Assembly: GCA_944327275.1 (NCBI GenBank)
Contig: CALVHB010000011.1
Location: 1-64,000, forward strand
DNA: 64,000 bases
Direction: 5' to 3'
Origin: Candidatus Gastranaerophilales bacterium
GTDB lineage: Bacteria; Cyanobacteriota; Vampirovibrionia; Gastranaerophilales; Gastranaerophilaceae
In this document: positions 9,017-18,540 of the stretch, one piece after another
Layout of the letters: every line of letters begins with the position of its first letter
How positions within the stretch are numbered: position 1 is the first letter of the stretch
Program-made: the position numbers and the translations under genes
The notes under the pieces: model-generated
The model's input: only the letters and a program-made list of their open reading frames with translations
Database searches by the model: none
Told to the model about the DNA's origin: nothing

Positions 9017-9999
9017 AAAAGATATTCTTAGCGATACTAATTACTATATTTACAGCAGGTCTTTTTGTTCAGGCTTCTGATTTGGTTATAGAATCTAAAT
9101 CTCAAAGTTATGAAGAGAAAGAAAATAAACTGAAGTTTGAAGGTGATGTAAAAGTATCTGTAGATGATCTTCGAGTTGTCGGAGATAAGGCCGATGTGAC
9201 AATGGACAAAAATCAAAAACTTGATACTGCAACATTTTACGATAAACCATATGCTTATGAAGTTAAGAAAAATAAAAAACGTGAAGTGAAAGCAAATATC
9301 TTGAAACTTTCTCTTATTACAAAAGTTGTAAAAGCTCAAGGGGATACACAATCTATAGTTTTTGACGGGAAAACACCGGTTGTTGTAATAAATGCTGATG
9401 AACAAGAGTATGATACAAAATCCGGAATTATGACTGCAACTGGAGCTGTTACTATTTTATATAAAGATTTGGAAACTTTTTCAAATAAAGCTAAAGTAAG
9501 AACCGATAAAAGCGGTGATTTAAAAGATATAGAACTTGTAGGAAATGCAAGGATTAAACAGCAAAGTAATGATTCTTATGCTGATAAGTTTTATTATGAT
9601 GCAAATACAAAAGTACTTACTGCTGTAGGAAATACTACTTCAAATGCTATGATGGAAGACGGAACAAAGCTTGTTCTTAAGTCAAATCGTCAAGAGTATA
9701 TTCAGGATAAAAATGTATTTAACGCATCAGGAAGTGTAAGAGTATGGTATCAAGATTATTATGCTGCAGGACCTAAAATTGCGATATATCCGAATAAAGA
9801 AGGTAAACCTAATGAAGTATATTTTGTCGGACGTTCAAGTATAACTCAGGGAGTCAGAACAATTTATGCAGATAGAATTAAGATGACCATGAATCCAAAA
9901 GATTTTCACGCTGATGGAAATACAAGAACTGTAATCAAAAATATCGGTTCAGGAAGTAGTAATGACAGTAATGATGGTGGTATAGGATTAGGATTATAA
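9013..9999 (+). CDS. LptA/OstA-family periplasmic LPS transport protein
   Basis: A GTG-started 328-residue protein with a signal peptide (MKKIFLAILITIFTAGLFVQA). Repeated OstA-type β-strand units follow (LKFEGDVKVSVDDLRVVGDKADV, GIMTATGAVTILYKDLETFSNKAKV, NVFNASGSVRVWYQDYYAAG, TQGVRTIYADRIKMTM). It is about twice the length of E. coli LptA, so it probably holds two OstA-type β-jellyroll units. The C-terminus is Gly/Ser/Asn-rich. A ribosome site (GGAGAAA) sits within the lptC-like 3' end. Together with the gene before it, it implies an LPS-like outer-leaflet glycolipid. Confidence 0.8.
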   Translation: MKKIFLAILITIFTAGLFVQASDLVIESKSQSYEEKENKLKFEGDVKVSVDDLRVVGDKADVTMDKNQKLDTATFYDKPYAYEVKKNKKREVKANILKLSLITKVVKAQGDTQSIVFDGKTPVVVINADEQEYDTKSGIMTATGAVTILYKDLETFSNKAKVRTDKSGDLKDIELVGNARIKQQSNDSYADKFYYDANTKVLTAVGNTTSNAMMEDGTKLVLKSNRQEYIQDKNVFNASGSVRVWYQDYYAAGPKIAIYPNKEGKPNEVYFVGRSSITQGVRTIYADRIKMTMNPKDFHADGNTRTVIKNIGSGSSNDSNDGGIGLGL

Positions 10000-10001
10000 T
10001 A

Positions 10002-10787
10002 ATGAGTGAAAAAGAAAAAGTAGATAAGGCTATAGAATTATACAGTAAAGGGGATTTTCAAAAAGCTATTGATATATTCAGTTCAGTACTTGAAACTTGT
10101 GAAAATAATGCCGAGTTATATAACAATATTGCTTTGTGCTATGCAAATTTAGGAGACTATGATAAGGCAGAGAAAAATTATTTGAAGGCTCAAGAAATTA
10201 ATCCAAAATTGCCTCAAATATATATAAATTTAGCAGATATCTATTATCGTAGAAAAGATATGGGAGCTGGTATTGATTTAGTTACTCGAGGAATTTGTGA
10301 AATTCCTGAAAATCTTGTGTTGCGCCATTATCTAGCAAGGTTTTATATGGAAGATGCAAAACTTGATTTAGCGATTGATGAGTTGGAAAACATTCTTGAA
10401 AAACAACCAGAAAACTATGATGTTTATTATGATTTAGCTAAAGTGCATTTTGAACTGGGAAATTATGCATGTGCAATTGAAAATTTTGAGAATGTTTTGG
10501 AATACAAAAGTGAGAATCCTTGGATTTATTACTACCTTGGGGAGTCATATGAAGCAAATGATGAGATTGATAAAGCGCTTTCTAACTACTTAAAAGCTAT
10601 TGCGAGAAATGATGCATTTGCTCCTGCATATAAAAAAGCAGGTATCTTATTTCTTGCACGAGGGGATTATGACGATGCTCTTGAATATTTTGAAGATTAT
10701 ACAAATCTTGGTATCCCAGAGGAAGAATCGATTAAAATCAAGGAATTGATGGAAAGAATAAAGAATAGGAAACATGATACAAAATAG
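10002..10787 (+). CDS. Tetratricopeptide repeat protein
   Basis: The 261 residues are built almost entirely of TPR helices, about seven repeats. Examples are AIELYSKGDFQKAIDIFSSV, AELYNNIALCYANLGDYDKAE, LPQIYINLADIYYRRKD, DVYYDLAKVHFELGNYACAIE, PWIYYYLGESYEANDEIDKAL and AFAPAYKKAGILFLARGDYDDALEYF. No signal peptide is present, so it is probably a cytoplasmic scaffold. It starts 2 nt after the LptA-like stop and its end overlaps dprA by 14 nt, so it is co-transcribed. The partner is unknown. Confidence 0.9.
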   Translation: MSEKEKVDKAIELYSKGDFQKAIDIFSSVLETCENNAELYNNIALCYANLGDYDKAEKNYLKAQEINPKLPQIYINLADIYYRRKDMGAGIDLVTRGICEIPENLVLRHYLARFYMEDAKLDLAIDELENILEKQPENYDVYYDLAKVHFELGNYACAIENFENVLEYKSENPWIYYYLGESYEANDEIDKALSNYLKAIARNDAFAPAYKKAGILFLARGDYDDALEYFEDYTNLGIPEEESIKIKELMERIKNRKHDTK

Positions 10788-11862
10788 CAAGTATTGGTTG
10801 GCTTTATCATCAATAGAAGAGATTGACAGCAACTTTATTCAGAGGCTTTTTAATTATTATGGAGATATTGAAAAAGCTTTCAACTCCAATGATTTATCAT
10901 TAATAGACGGATTGAGTGCGAAAAAAGCTGAAAAATTCTTTCGTTTGAGAGATAAAATTGATCCTGACAGAATATTAGCTGAAGTTGAAAATCGAGGAAT
11001 AAATTATTTTGTATATGAAGATGATAATTATCCTCAAATGTTGAAAAATATTTATAATCCTCCATCTGTTCTTTATTATAAGGGCGATATTTCCAGGTGT
11101 AATTTAAATAAAACTTTGGCAGTTGTCGGATCAAGAAAAGCAAGTTCTTATGCAAAAGATGCTTTATCAAAAATTATTGGAGAATTAAATAATACTGATA
11201 TTTGTATTGTCTCAGGTCTTGCTTCGGGGATAGATACAACAGCTCATATCTGTGCAATAGAAAATAATTTGACAACAATAGGTGTGATTGCAAGTGGATT
11301 TGATTACACATATCCAGCATCAAATAAAGAATTATATAAGAGAATTGAAAATAATTATGGAGCTGTAGTTACAGAGTACTATCCGACTTTCGAACCATTG
11401 AAATTTAGATTCCCTCAACGAAACAGAGTTGTTTCAGGTTTATCATATGGAACTCTTGTTGCAGAGGCTTCATTGAAAAGCGGGGCATTGATTACTTCGA
11501 ATCTTACATTGGAACAAGGAAGAGAATTGATGTGTATTCCCGGATTAATTACAAATCCGAATACACAAGGTATTTATAAGCTATTAAAAAATGGGGCAAC
11601 ATTAGTTACCTGTGCGGATGATATACTCGAAGCATTGGGTTGGGAAGTTAAGTTAGAACAAAAATCGTTGTTTGATCTCCCTGAGTTAAACGATGATGAA
11701 AAAATAATTTTCGAAGCTCTTTCGGTAGAGGAAAAAAATGTAGATGAACTTCAGTTGTTTACCAGATTAAGTATCGAAAATTTGTTGATGTACTTGACAA
11801 CGATGGAGCTTAAGGGCATAATTAAACAAGTCGACGGGGATAGATATAAGAGAGTAGTATAA
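10774..11862 (+). CDS. dprA: DNA-processing protein DprA
   Basis: Loads RecA onto incoming single-stranded DNA during natural transformation. The 362 residues comprise an N-terminal helical domain (SAM/HhH-like, 1-75) and the Rossmann-like DprA core. Core motifs are VVGSRKASSYA, VSGLASGIDTTAH, FPQRNRVVSGLSYGTLVAEA and KSGALITSNLTLEQGRE. A C-terminal winged-helix (about 300-362) is typical of non-Streptococcus members. The gene overlaps the TPR gene and is directly abutted by topA, a frequent pairing. Confidence 0.95.
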   Translation: MIQNSKYWLALSSIEEIDSNFIQRLFNYYGDIEKAFNSNDLSLIDGLSAKKAEKFFRLRDKIDPDRILAEVENRGINYFVYEDDNYPQMLKNIYNPPSVLYYKGDISRCNLNKTLAVVGSRKASSYAKDALSKIIGELNNTDICIVSGLASGIDTTAHICAIENNLTTIGVIASGFDYTYPASNKELYKRIENNYGAVVTEYYPTFEPLKFRFPQRNRVVSGLSYGTLVAEASLKSGALITSNLTLEQGRELMCIPGLITNPNTQGIYKLLKNGATLVTCADDILEALGWEVKLEQKSLFDLPELNDDEKIIFEALSVEEKNVDELQLFTRLSIENLLMYLTTMELKGIIKQVDGDRYKRVV

Positions 11863-14154
11863 ATGGCAGCAAAGACCACAGAAAATAAGAAAGAAAAATC
11901 GTTGGTAATAGTTGAGTCTCCCGCTAAATCTAAGACAATAAGAAAAATTTTGGGAGACAGCTATCAAATAGAGGCGAGCTTTGGACATGTTAGAAATTTA
12001 CCGACAAAAGATCCATCAACAGAAAACTTAGGGTTTGATATAAATAATCATTTTGAACCTAAATTTGAAGTTATTCCAGGAAAACAGGCTGTTGTAAAAA
12101 AATTAAATGATTTAGCGAAAAAAGTTGATAAAATATATCTTGCATCCGACCCTGACCGTGAGGGAGAAGCTATAGCTTGGCACGTAAGACAACTTTTAAA
12201 AGTGCCGGATGAAAAGATTTTGAGAATTGTATTTAACGAAATCACCCCAAAAGCTGTTAAGTATTCTGTAGAAAATCCTCGTGGAATTGATATGGATATG
12301 GTTCAAGCTCAGCAGACTCGACAAATTCTTGATAAGCTTGTAGGGTATAAATTAAGCCCTGTTTTGTGGAAACAAATCGGGAACAGAAATCTTTCAGCAG
12401 GAAGAGTTCAATCAGTTGCTCTTCGAATGATTTGCGAAAGAGAGGATGAGATAGAAGCTTTTGTTCCTCAAGAATACTGGTCAATACATGCAGATTTAGA
12501 AAAAGATGGAAAAGTTTTTGAAGCAGAGTTGTCAAAAATAAAAGACAAGCCTGTTGAAAAAACTATAAAAAATAATGAAGAAGCTCAAAAAATTGTAGAT
12601 TATTTAAGTGATCCGTCGCGCGAATTTGAGGTTTCAAAAGTTACTAAAAAAACTATAAAACGTAAGCCTTCTGCGCCATTTATTACTTCAACACTGCAAA
12701 GAGCTGCAAGTTCAAAACTTGGTTTTGGCGTTCAAAAGACCATGCAAGTCGCTCAAAAATTATATGAAGGTATGGAAATTGACGGTACTCCTGTCGGTTT
12801 GATTACATATATGAGAACTGATAGTGTTCGAGTTTCTGATGATGCACAGGCAATGGCAAAAGATTTTATTCTGACAAATTATGGCGAAAAGTACTATCCG
12901 GATTCTCCTAATATTTATACAAAGGGAAAACAAAATGTGCAGGATGCCCACGAAGCTATAAGACCTTCATACCCGGAAAGAACTCCTGAGAGTATAAAAA
13001 AATATTTGGATAATGATCAGTACAAATTATATAAACTTATTTGGGATAAGTTTATGTCTTCCCAAATGTCAAATGCTGAAGTTGCTAACAAGTCTTTAGA
13101 AATTAAATCAGGAGATTATACGCTAAAGGCAGGAACAAGTAAAATTACATTTGATGGTTTTTTAAAGCTTTATAATGATTCTGACGAAGAACAAAAAGAA
13201 GCTGATGCTAAAATTCCTGATCTTGATAAGGGAGATAAGGTTAGTTGTAAAAAAATAAATCCAAAACAGCACTTTACACAGCCTCCACCTAGATATAATG
13301 AAGCTTCTCTTGTAAAAGCTCTTGAGGAACACGGTATTGGAAGACCTTCTACTTATGCAACAATAATTACGGTTATTCAAACAAGAAAGTATGTTGAAAA
13401 GAAAGATAAGGCTCTTCATCCGACTTTGCTTGGACGTACAGTTTCAAAACAGTTAGTATCCCAGTTTGCAGATATTATGGATTACAAATTTACTGCAGGC
13501 ATGGAGACAAAACTTGATAAAATTGCAGAGAAAAAAGCTGTATGGAATGATGTTTTGCAAGAATTCTACACACCTTTTATTGAAGAAGTTAATAAAGCTC
13601 TTCAAAACAGTGAACGTGTAAAGATTGAAAGTAAAATTAAATGCCCGAACTGCGGCAAACCAATGGTGTTAAGAACAAGCAAGTTTGGAACACAGTTTTT
13701 AGGTTGCTCTGGCTATCCGGATTGTAAGACTATGATGTCTTTGAATGCATTATCAGAGGAGACTGGAGAGGATGAAAATAAAGAGCCTGAACAATGTGAT
13801 GAAAAATGTGAAAAATGCGGTTCTGAAATGATATTTAAAACAGGACCTTATGGTAAGTATATGGAGTGTACAAACTCTGATTGTAAACACCGAAAACCTT
13901 ATAGAAAATCTACAGGGGTAAAATGCCCTAAATGTGGAGAAGGAATGATTGTTGAACGTAAGTCAAAACGCGGTACAGTTTTTTATGGTTGTGACAAATA
14001 TCCTGATTGTGATTTTACATTATGGAACGAACCAACCGGAGAGGAATGCCCGGAATGTAAATCATTGTTAGTTAAAAAGGTTTTGAAAAAAGGTACGGTA
14101 GTTGCTTGTTCAAATATGAAATGTAATTATAAAAAAGAAATTGAAGAGGAATAA
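11863..14154 (+). CDS. topA: DNA topoisomerase I
   Basis: Type IA enzyme that relaxes negative supercoils. The 763 residues contain the Toprim domain (LVIVESPAKSKTIRKILG; DPDREGEAIAWH). The catalytic tyrosine is Y316 in LITYMRTDSVRVSD. The GIGRPSTYATII segment follows. The C-terminal tail has four zinc-ribbon units, each with a CPxC-type pair and a C-D/N-C-type second pair (from about residue 590). The ATG follows the dprA stop with no gap. Confidence 0.97.
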   Translation: MAAKTTENKKEKSLVIVESPAKSKTIRKILGDSYQIEASFGHVRNLPTKDPSTENLGFDINNHFEPKFEVIPGKQAVVKKLNDLAKKVDKIYLASDPDREGEAIAWHVRQLLKVPDEKILRIVFNEITPKAVKYSVENPRGIDMDMVQAQQTRQILDKLVGYKLSPVLWKQIGNRNLSAGRVQSVALRMICEREDEIEAFVPQEYWSIHADLEKDGKVFEAELSKIKDKPVEKTIKNNEEAQKIVDYLSDPSREFEVSKVTKKTIKRKPSAPFITSTLQRAASSKLGFGVQKTMQVAQKLYEGMEIDGTPVGLITYMRTDSVRVSDDAQAMAKDFILTNYGEKYYPDSPNIYTKGKQNVQDAHEAIRPSYPERTPESIKKYLDNDQYKLYKLIWDKFMSSQMSNAEVANKSLEIKSGDYTLKAGTSKITFDGFLKLYNDSDEEQKEADAKIPDLDKGDKVSCKKINPKQHFTQPPPRYNEASLVKALEEHGIGRPSTYATIITVIQTRKYVEKKDKALHPTLLGRTVSKQLVSQFADIMDYKFTAGMETKLDKIAEKKAVWNDVLQEFYTPFIEEVNKALQNSERVKIESKIKCPNCGKPMVLRTSKFGTQFLGCSGYPDCKTMMSLNALSEETGEDENKEPEQCDEKCEKCGSEMIFKTGPYGKYMECTNSDCKHRKPYRKSTGVKCPKCGEGMIVERKSKRGTVFYGCDKYPDCDFTLWNEPTGEECPECKSLLVKKVLKKGTVVACSNMKCNYKKEIEEE

Positions 14155-14191
14155 TTTTTAAAGACTTATAAAACTTTGTATAGGAGATTTT

Positions 14192-15403
14192 ATGAATCCT
14201 GAATTGTATGAAAGATACTTAGCAAAAAAGGCTAAAAAACTTGGAATAAGTGTTGAAGAATTGAAGGCTCAAGGTACTTCATCTCCTGTATCGGAACCTG
14301 CTCCTGTCCAAGAAGCATCAGTTGTGAAAGATTATTCTGCACCTGTGACAGAAGAACCGAAGTATGTTCAACGTACAATTCAAGACCAATTAGCGTCTCA
14401 ACAATATGTTCCTCAACAGCAGCCATATAATGGAATGCAACCTGAGACTGTAAAAACTGAAGTCCCTTCATATATATTTGGACCATCTAAGATGTCGGAA
14501 ACAAAAACTTATAACAGCAGCCCTATTGTTCAACCAACAACCCCTATAATTAAGGATAATAGAGAGAATAAGTTTGCATTAATTGGTTATCCTTTGGGAC
14601 ATTCTTTATCTTCTGTGATACATAAAGCAGGTTTTAAAAGTCTTGGAATTCAAGCAAGTTACGAAATACTGGAGACTCCTCCTGATTCGTTGATTGATAG
14701 AATAAAATTTCTTAAATCAAACGGATATAGAGGCTTTAATGTTACTATTCCTTTAAAACTCCCTATTTCTCTATTTGTTAATGAAGTAGATAAGTATGCA
14801 GATTTGGCAAGAGCGGTAAATACAGTATATATCGATGCTGATAAATCGTTGAAAGCATACAATACCGATGTTGTTGGATTTAAAAGGGCAATTCCTTCCA
14901 GTGTTGATTTGAGAGGTAAAAAGATTGGAATATTAGGGACTGGTGGTGCTGCTCATGCTGCATGTATAGCATTAACGGAACTTGGAGTTAAAGAAATTGC
15001 ATTTTTTACAAGGAACATTCCAAACTCTATTGAGTTAATGAATTATTTGAGAAGGAAATTCCCGTCTATTGATTTTAATGTGTATCAGATAGAAAACATA
15101 AGAAGTCTTAAAGAGTATTCAATGTTAGTTAATACTACGCCTATCGGGATGCTTGGAAAAGCGGCCGATATGATGCCTGTTGACTATAAAGCTCTTGAAA
15201 CATTAGATAAAGATGCTGTTGTTTATGATGTAATTTATAATCCTAAAAAGACTTTATTAATTAAAGCTGCAGAAAGACTAAATTTGAAAGTAATAACAGG
15301 ACTTGATATGTTCATATATCAGGCTGTAGCAGCTCAAGAAATATGGTTTGGCAACACTCCTGATTTTAAAGATATGAAAATTGCAGCATTAGAAGAGTTG
15401 TAA
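14192..15403 (+). CDS. aroE: Shikimate dehydrogenase with a ~125-residue N-terminal extension
   Basis: Reduces 3-dehydroshikimate in the aromatic amino acid pathway. The AroE part runs from about residue 128 to the end: FALIGYPLGHSLSS (shikimate site), NVTIPLKLPI with the catalytic Lys, YNTDVVGF with the catalytic Asp, and the GILGTGGAAHAA Rossmann loop. At 403 residues it exceeds the usual ~280. The extra N-terminus begins with a short helical, basic piece (MNPELYERYLAKKAKKLGIS). It then turns Pro/Gln/Ser/Val-rich and probably disordered. The ATG at 14192 has a good AGGAG site, so the extension should be translated. Confidence 0.93.
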   Translation: MNPELYERYLAKKAKKLGISVEELKAQGTSSPVSEPAPVQEASVVKDYSAPVTEEPKYVQRTIQDQLASQQYVPQQQPYNGMQPETVKTEVPSYIFGPSKMSETKTYNSSPIVQPTTPIIKDNRENKFALIGYPLGHSLSSVIHKAGFKSLGIQASYEILETPPDSLIDRIKFLKSNGYRGFNVTIPLKLPISLFVNEVDKYADLARAVNTVYIDADKSLKAYNTDVVGFKRAIPSSVDLRGKKIGILGTGGAAHAACIALTELGVKEIAFFTRNIPNSIELMNYLRRKFPSIDFNVYQIENIRSLKEYSMLVNTTPIGMLGKAADMMPVDYKALETLDKDAVVYDVIYNPKKTLLIKAAERLNLKVITGLDMFIYQAVAAQEIWFGNTPDFKDMKIAALEEL

Positions 15404-15414
15404 GGTGATAATTT

Positions 15415-16641
15415 TTACTCGTATCTTAAAGCATCGATAGGATTGAGCAACGAAGCTTTGTATGCAGGGTAGTAACCGAAAAGAACTCCGATTGCTCCAG
15501 AAAAGCCCAAAGATAGTATTACTGAAAATAGGGATATTGAAACGTTCATCACTCCTGTTATTTGTACTATTTCTGAACTTATAATTCCTATCGCAACTCC
15601 GATAAGTCCGCCTATTATAGAAAGAAGAAATGATTCTATAAGAAATTGTATTCTTATATCAGAAGGTTTTGCTCCTATAGCCATTCTTATGCCGATTTCT
15701 TTAGTTCTTTCTGTGACAGATACTAACATAATATTCATAATACCTATTCCGCCTACAAGAAGTGATACTGATGCAATAGAGGCAAGAAGTATTGCAAAGG
15801 TTTGAACTGTTGATTGCATTCTTTCTTGAAATTCTGCTGAATTTCTTATTTCAAAGTCGTTTTCTTGATTTTTTCCAATTTTGTGTCTTGCTACAAGAAG
15901 TTCTTCAATATCTTGTTCTGCAATAGAAACATCGTCAGGATCTGATCCTTTTACAACTATCATTGAAACTGTTCCGGGAAAATATGTTCCAAAAACTTTT
16001 TTTTGAGCAGTAGTTATTGGTATAAATATTAAATCATCCTGATCCATAGGTCCCATACTGCCTTTTGATTTAAGAGTTCCTATTACTTTAAAAGGTATTC
16101 CCCCAACTCTTATTATTCTATCTATTGGGTCAAGATCTCCAAATAATTCTGAAGCAACTGTGGATCCTATTACAGTTACTTTTGCAGAGTTTTTAATATC
16201 TTCTCTTACAAATCCTCTTCCAGCATTTACTTCGTAGTTTTTTATATAAAAATATTCAGGGTCTATCCCATATACACTTGTGGCCCAGTTTTGATTTCCG
16301 TAAGTAAGTTGTTTTGATTCTGAACTTACAGAAGACACAGCTGATATACCTCTCGCATTTTTTTCTATTGCTTCTGCATCTTTGATTGTAAGAGTTGGTC
16401 TTGTTCCCATTCCCATTCTAACTCCACCGGTTTTTGCAGAGGCAGAACGAATTGTGAGAAGATTACTTCCCATTGCCTCCATATCTTTTTTAACTTTTTC
16501 ACTTGCTCCGGTACCGATTGCGAGCATTATAATTACTGCGCTTACCCCTATTATTATCCCAAGACTGGTAAGCATAGAACGCATTTTGTTTATTTTTAGC
16601 GAAACAATCGCCATTTTTACTGTTGATTTAAAGTCAATCAT
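15415..16641 (-). CDS. MacB-type ABC transporter permease (FtsX fold)
   Basis: A 408-residue mechanotransmission permease. It has one membrane helix near residues 20-45 and a large periplasmic domain (about 50-275). Three C-terminal helices follow, with the FtsX-family segments LLVGGIGIMNIMLVSVTERTKEIGIRMAIGA and PIDALRYE. It pairs with the separate ATPase, HlyD-like and TolC-like genes directly upstream on the same strand. Together they make a tripartite efflux pump for a peptide, siderophore or antibiotic; the substrate is unknown. Confidence 0.93.
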   Translation of the reverse strand: MIDFKSTVKMAIVSLKINKMRSMLTSLGIIIGVSAVIIMLAIGTGASEKVKKDMEAMGSNLLTIRSASAKTGGVRMGMGTRPTLTIKDAEAIEKNARGISAVSSVSSESKQLTYGNQNWATSVYGIDPEYFYIKNYEVNAGRGFVREDIKNSAKVTVIGSTVASELFGDLDPIDRIIRVGGIPFKVIGTLKSKGSMGPMDQDDLIFIPITTAQKKVFGTYFPGTVSMIVVKGSDPDDVSIAEQDIEELLVARHKIGKNQENDFEIRNSAEFQERMQSTVQTFAILLASIASVSLLVGGIGIMNIMLVSVTERTKEIGIRMAIGAKPSDIRIQFLIESFLLSIIGGLIGVAIGIISSEIVQITGVMNVSISLFSVILSLGFSGAIGVLFGYYPAYKASLLNPIDALRYE

Positions 16642-16652
16642 ATATTTCCTTT

Positions 16653-17357
16653 TTAATATGGAATTGTAGTATTATTGTTTATTTCGTCTGAAATAATATT
16701 TCCATCTTTAAACTTTACAACTCGTTTACAATATTGAGCTATGTCGGGTTCGTGTGTTACTAGTACAATGGTTTTGCCCATTTCTTTATTAAGACTTACA
16801 AAAAACTCCATAACTTCAATACTTGTTTTTGTATCAAGATTTCCTGTAGGTTCATCTGCTAGAATTAGAGGTGGATCATTAACTATTGCTCGAGCTATAG
16901 CAACTCTTTGTTGTTGTCCTCCTGACATCTGGTTAGGCATGTGATCTTCTCTTTTTTCAAGTCCTACTATCTTAAGAGCATTTTTAGCTCGAATTATTCT
17001 TTCTTCTTCTGGAATTCCCTTGTATATCATAGGGAGTTCAACATTTTCAAGAGCAGTTGTTCTTGAAATTAAGTTAAATCCTTGAAAGACAAATCCCATT
17101 TTTTCATTTCTAACTTTTGCTAGATTGTCTGTATCTAAAGATAGCATATCTATTCCATCAAGGAAATAACTCCCGGAATTTGGTTTATCAAGAGTTCCGA
17201 GCATATTCATAAAAGTTGATTTCCCCGAACCAGAAGCTCCCATAATTGCGACAAATTCACCTTCTTTTATTGAAAGTGAGACACAGTTGAGGGCATTAAA
17301 ATAATCCTCTCCTGTTTGATATGTTTTTATTGCGTCTTTAACTTCTATTAAATTCAT
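16653..17357 (-). CDS. ABC transporter ATP-binding protein (MacB/LolD type)
   Basis: A 234-residue nucleotide-binding subunit. It has Walker [11 protein letters not shown]-loop FQGFNLI, signature [14 protein letters not shown], Walker [13 protein letters not shown] and the H-loop LVTHEPD. It lies between the HlyD-like gene and the permease with gaps under 12 nt, so it belongs to the tripartite efflux operon. The split ATPase/permease arrangement is common outside proteobacterial MacB, where the two are fused. Confidence 0.95.
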   Translation of the reverse strand: MNLIEVKDAIKTYQTGEDYFNALNCVSLSIKEGEFVAIMGASGSGKSTFMNMLGTLDKPNSGSYFLDGIDMLSLDTDNLAKVRNEKMGFVFQGFNLISRTTALENVELPMIYKGIPEEERIIRAKNALKIVGLEKREDHMPNQMSGGQQQRVAIARAIVNDPPLILADEPTGNLDTKTSIEVMEFFVSLNKEMGKTIVLVTHEPDIAQYCKRVVKFKDGNIISDEINNNTTIPY

Positions 17358-17361
17358 ATTT

Positions 17362-18540
17362 TTACAACCTAGGCATAGGAGTTCTACCTGTACCTTTTTT
17401 TGAATTTTTCCCTTTAATTGCCATTATTACAAGTGTACCTTCACTAATTTCTTTAGATATAATTTCAGTAGATGAATCGTCATTTGCTCCTGTTTCGATT
17501 TCTACTCTTTTAGCTTTTCCTTTTTCCAAGATCCAAATTCCTTGATTTTTATATTTTGGACCGTTGATATCCGGAGTGAATTTTAAAGCCATATTTGGTA
17601 CGCATAATACATTCTCACTTTTATCAGTAATTATTGATACATTTGCTGTCATACCAGGTTTTAGTTTGAGGTCTTCATTATTCACGTCGACAATAACTGT
17701 ATATGTTACAACATTTGACTCTGTAGTTGGAGAAAGTCTTACTTGTGTTACTTTACCAGTAAAAGTACTATCTGGATAACCGTCAAGTGTATATGTTACA
17801 TCCTGTCCTTCTTCTACTCGTCCAATATCTGCTTCTGATACGCTAACTTCTATTTGCATATTTGTTAAATCTTGGGCTATAGTGAATAATTCCGGAGCTT
17901 GAAAACTTGCTGCAACAGGAGAGCCAAGGTCTATTTCCCTTGAAATTACTGTGCCGTCTACGGGCGCTATGATTTTTGTATAACCTAAATTTGTCATAGC
18001 TGTTTTTAAAGATGCTTGATATTGATTTATTTGTGCTTTCGCAGCATTGATTTGAGCTAAATCTGACTGATAAGTACTTAATTTTTCATCAAGTTCACTT
18101 TTTGCAACAAAGTTTTTAGCATAAAGATTTCTATATCTTTCATATTGTTTCTGATCATAATTTGCGATTGCTTGCAGTTTTGCCAAGTTTGCTCTTGCAT
18201 TATTTATTTGAGCCTGGTTTTGTTGAACTGTTGCCTCAAAATTTGCGGGGTCAATTTGTGCAAGTATTTGTCCTTTTTTTACTACATCGTTGTAATCTAC
18301 ATATATTTCTTTTATAAGTCCTGATACCGTAGAACCTACACTTACTGTATTAACAGGATTAATAGTTCCAGATGCTTCGACAACCTCTGTAATTGTACAG
18401 CGTTCCACCGGACTTGTTTTATATTTTACCTGTTTACTTCCCGCAAAGGAGATTATAAAAACTAAAAGTAAGGAAATTGCGCCTATTGACGTATATAAAT
18501 ATTTTTTTTGAATGTTTTTTAAATTTTCTAATTTAAGCAT
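17362..18540 (-). CDS. MacA-like periplasmic adaptor (HlyD/RND membrane-fusion family)
   Basis: A 392-residue adaptor with an N-terminal membrane anchor (about 15-32) and the split lipoyl/biotinyl-like domain (GTINPVNTVSVGSTVSG and KIIAPVDGTVISREIDLGSPV). Between these lies a long helical hairpin (about 115-180). The barrel-sandwich and membrane-proximal domains (GMTANVSIIT) follow. It overlaps the TolC-like stop by one nucleotide and links that channel to the ABC permease. Confidence 0.93.
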   Translation of the reverse strand: MLKLENLKNIQKKYLYTSIGAISLLLVFIISFAGSKQVKYKTSPVERCTITEVVEASGTINPVNTVSVGSTVSGLIKEIYVDYNDVVKKGQILAQIDPANFEATVQQNQAQINNARANLAKLQAIANYDQKQYERYRNLYAKNFVAKSELDEKLSTYQSDLAQINAAKAQINQYQASLKTAMTNLGYTKIIAPVDGTVISREIDLGSPVAASFQAPELFTIAQDLTNMQIEVSVSEADIGRVEEGQDVTYTLDGYPDSTFTGKVTQVRLSPTTESNVVTYTVIVDVNNEDLKLKPGMTANVSIITDKSENVLCVPNMALKFTPDINGPKYKNQGIWILEKGKAKRVEIETGANDDSSTEIISKEISEGTLVIMAIKGKNSKKGTGRTPMPRL

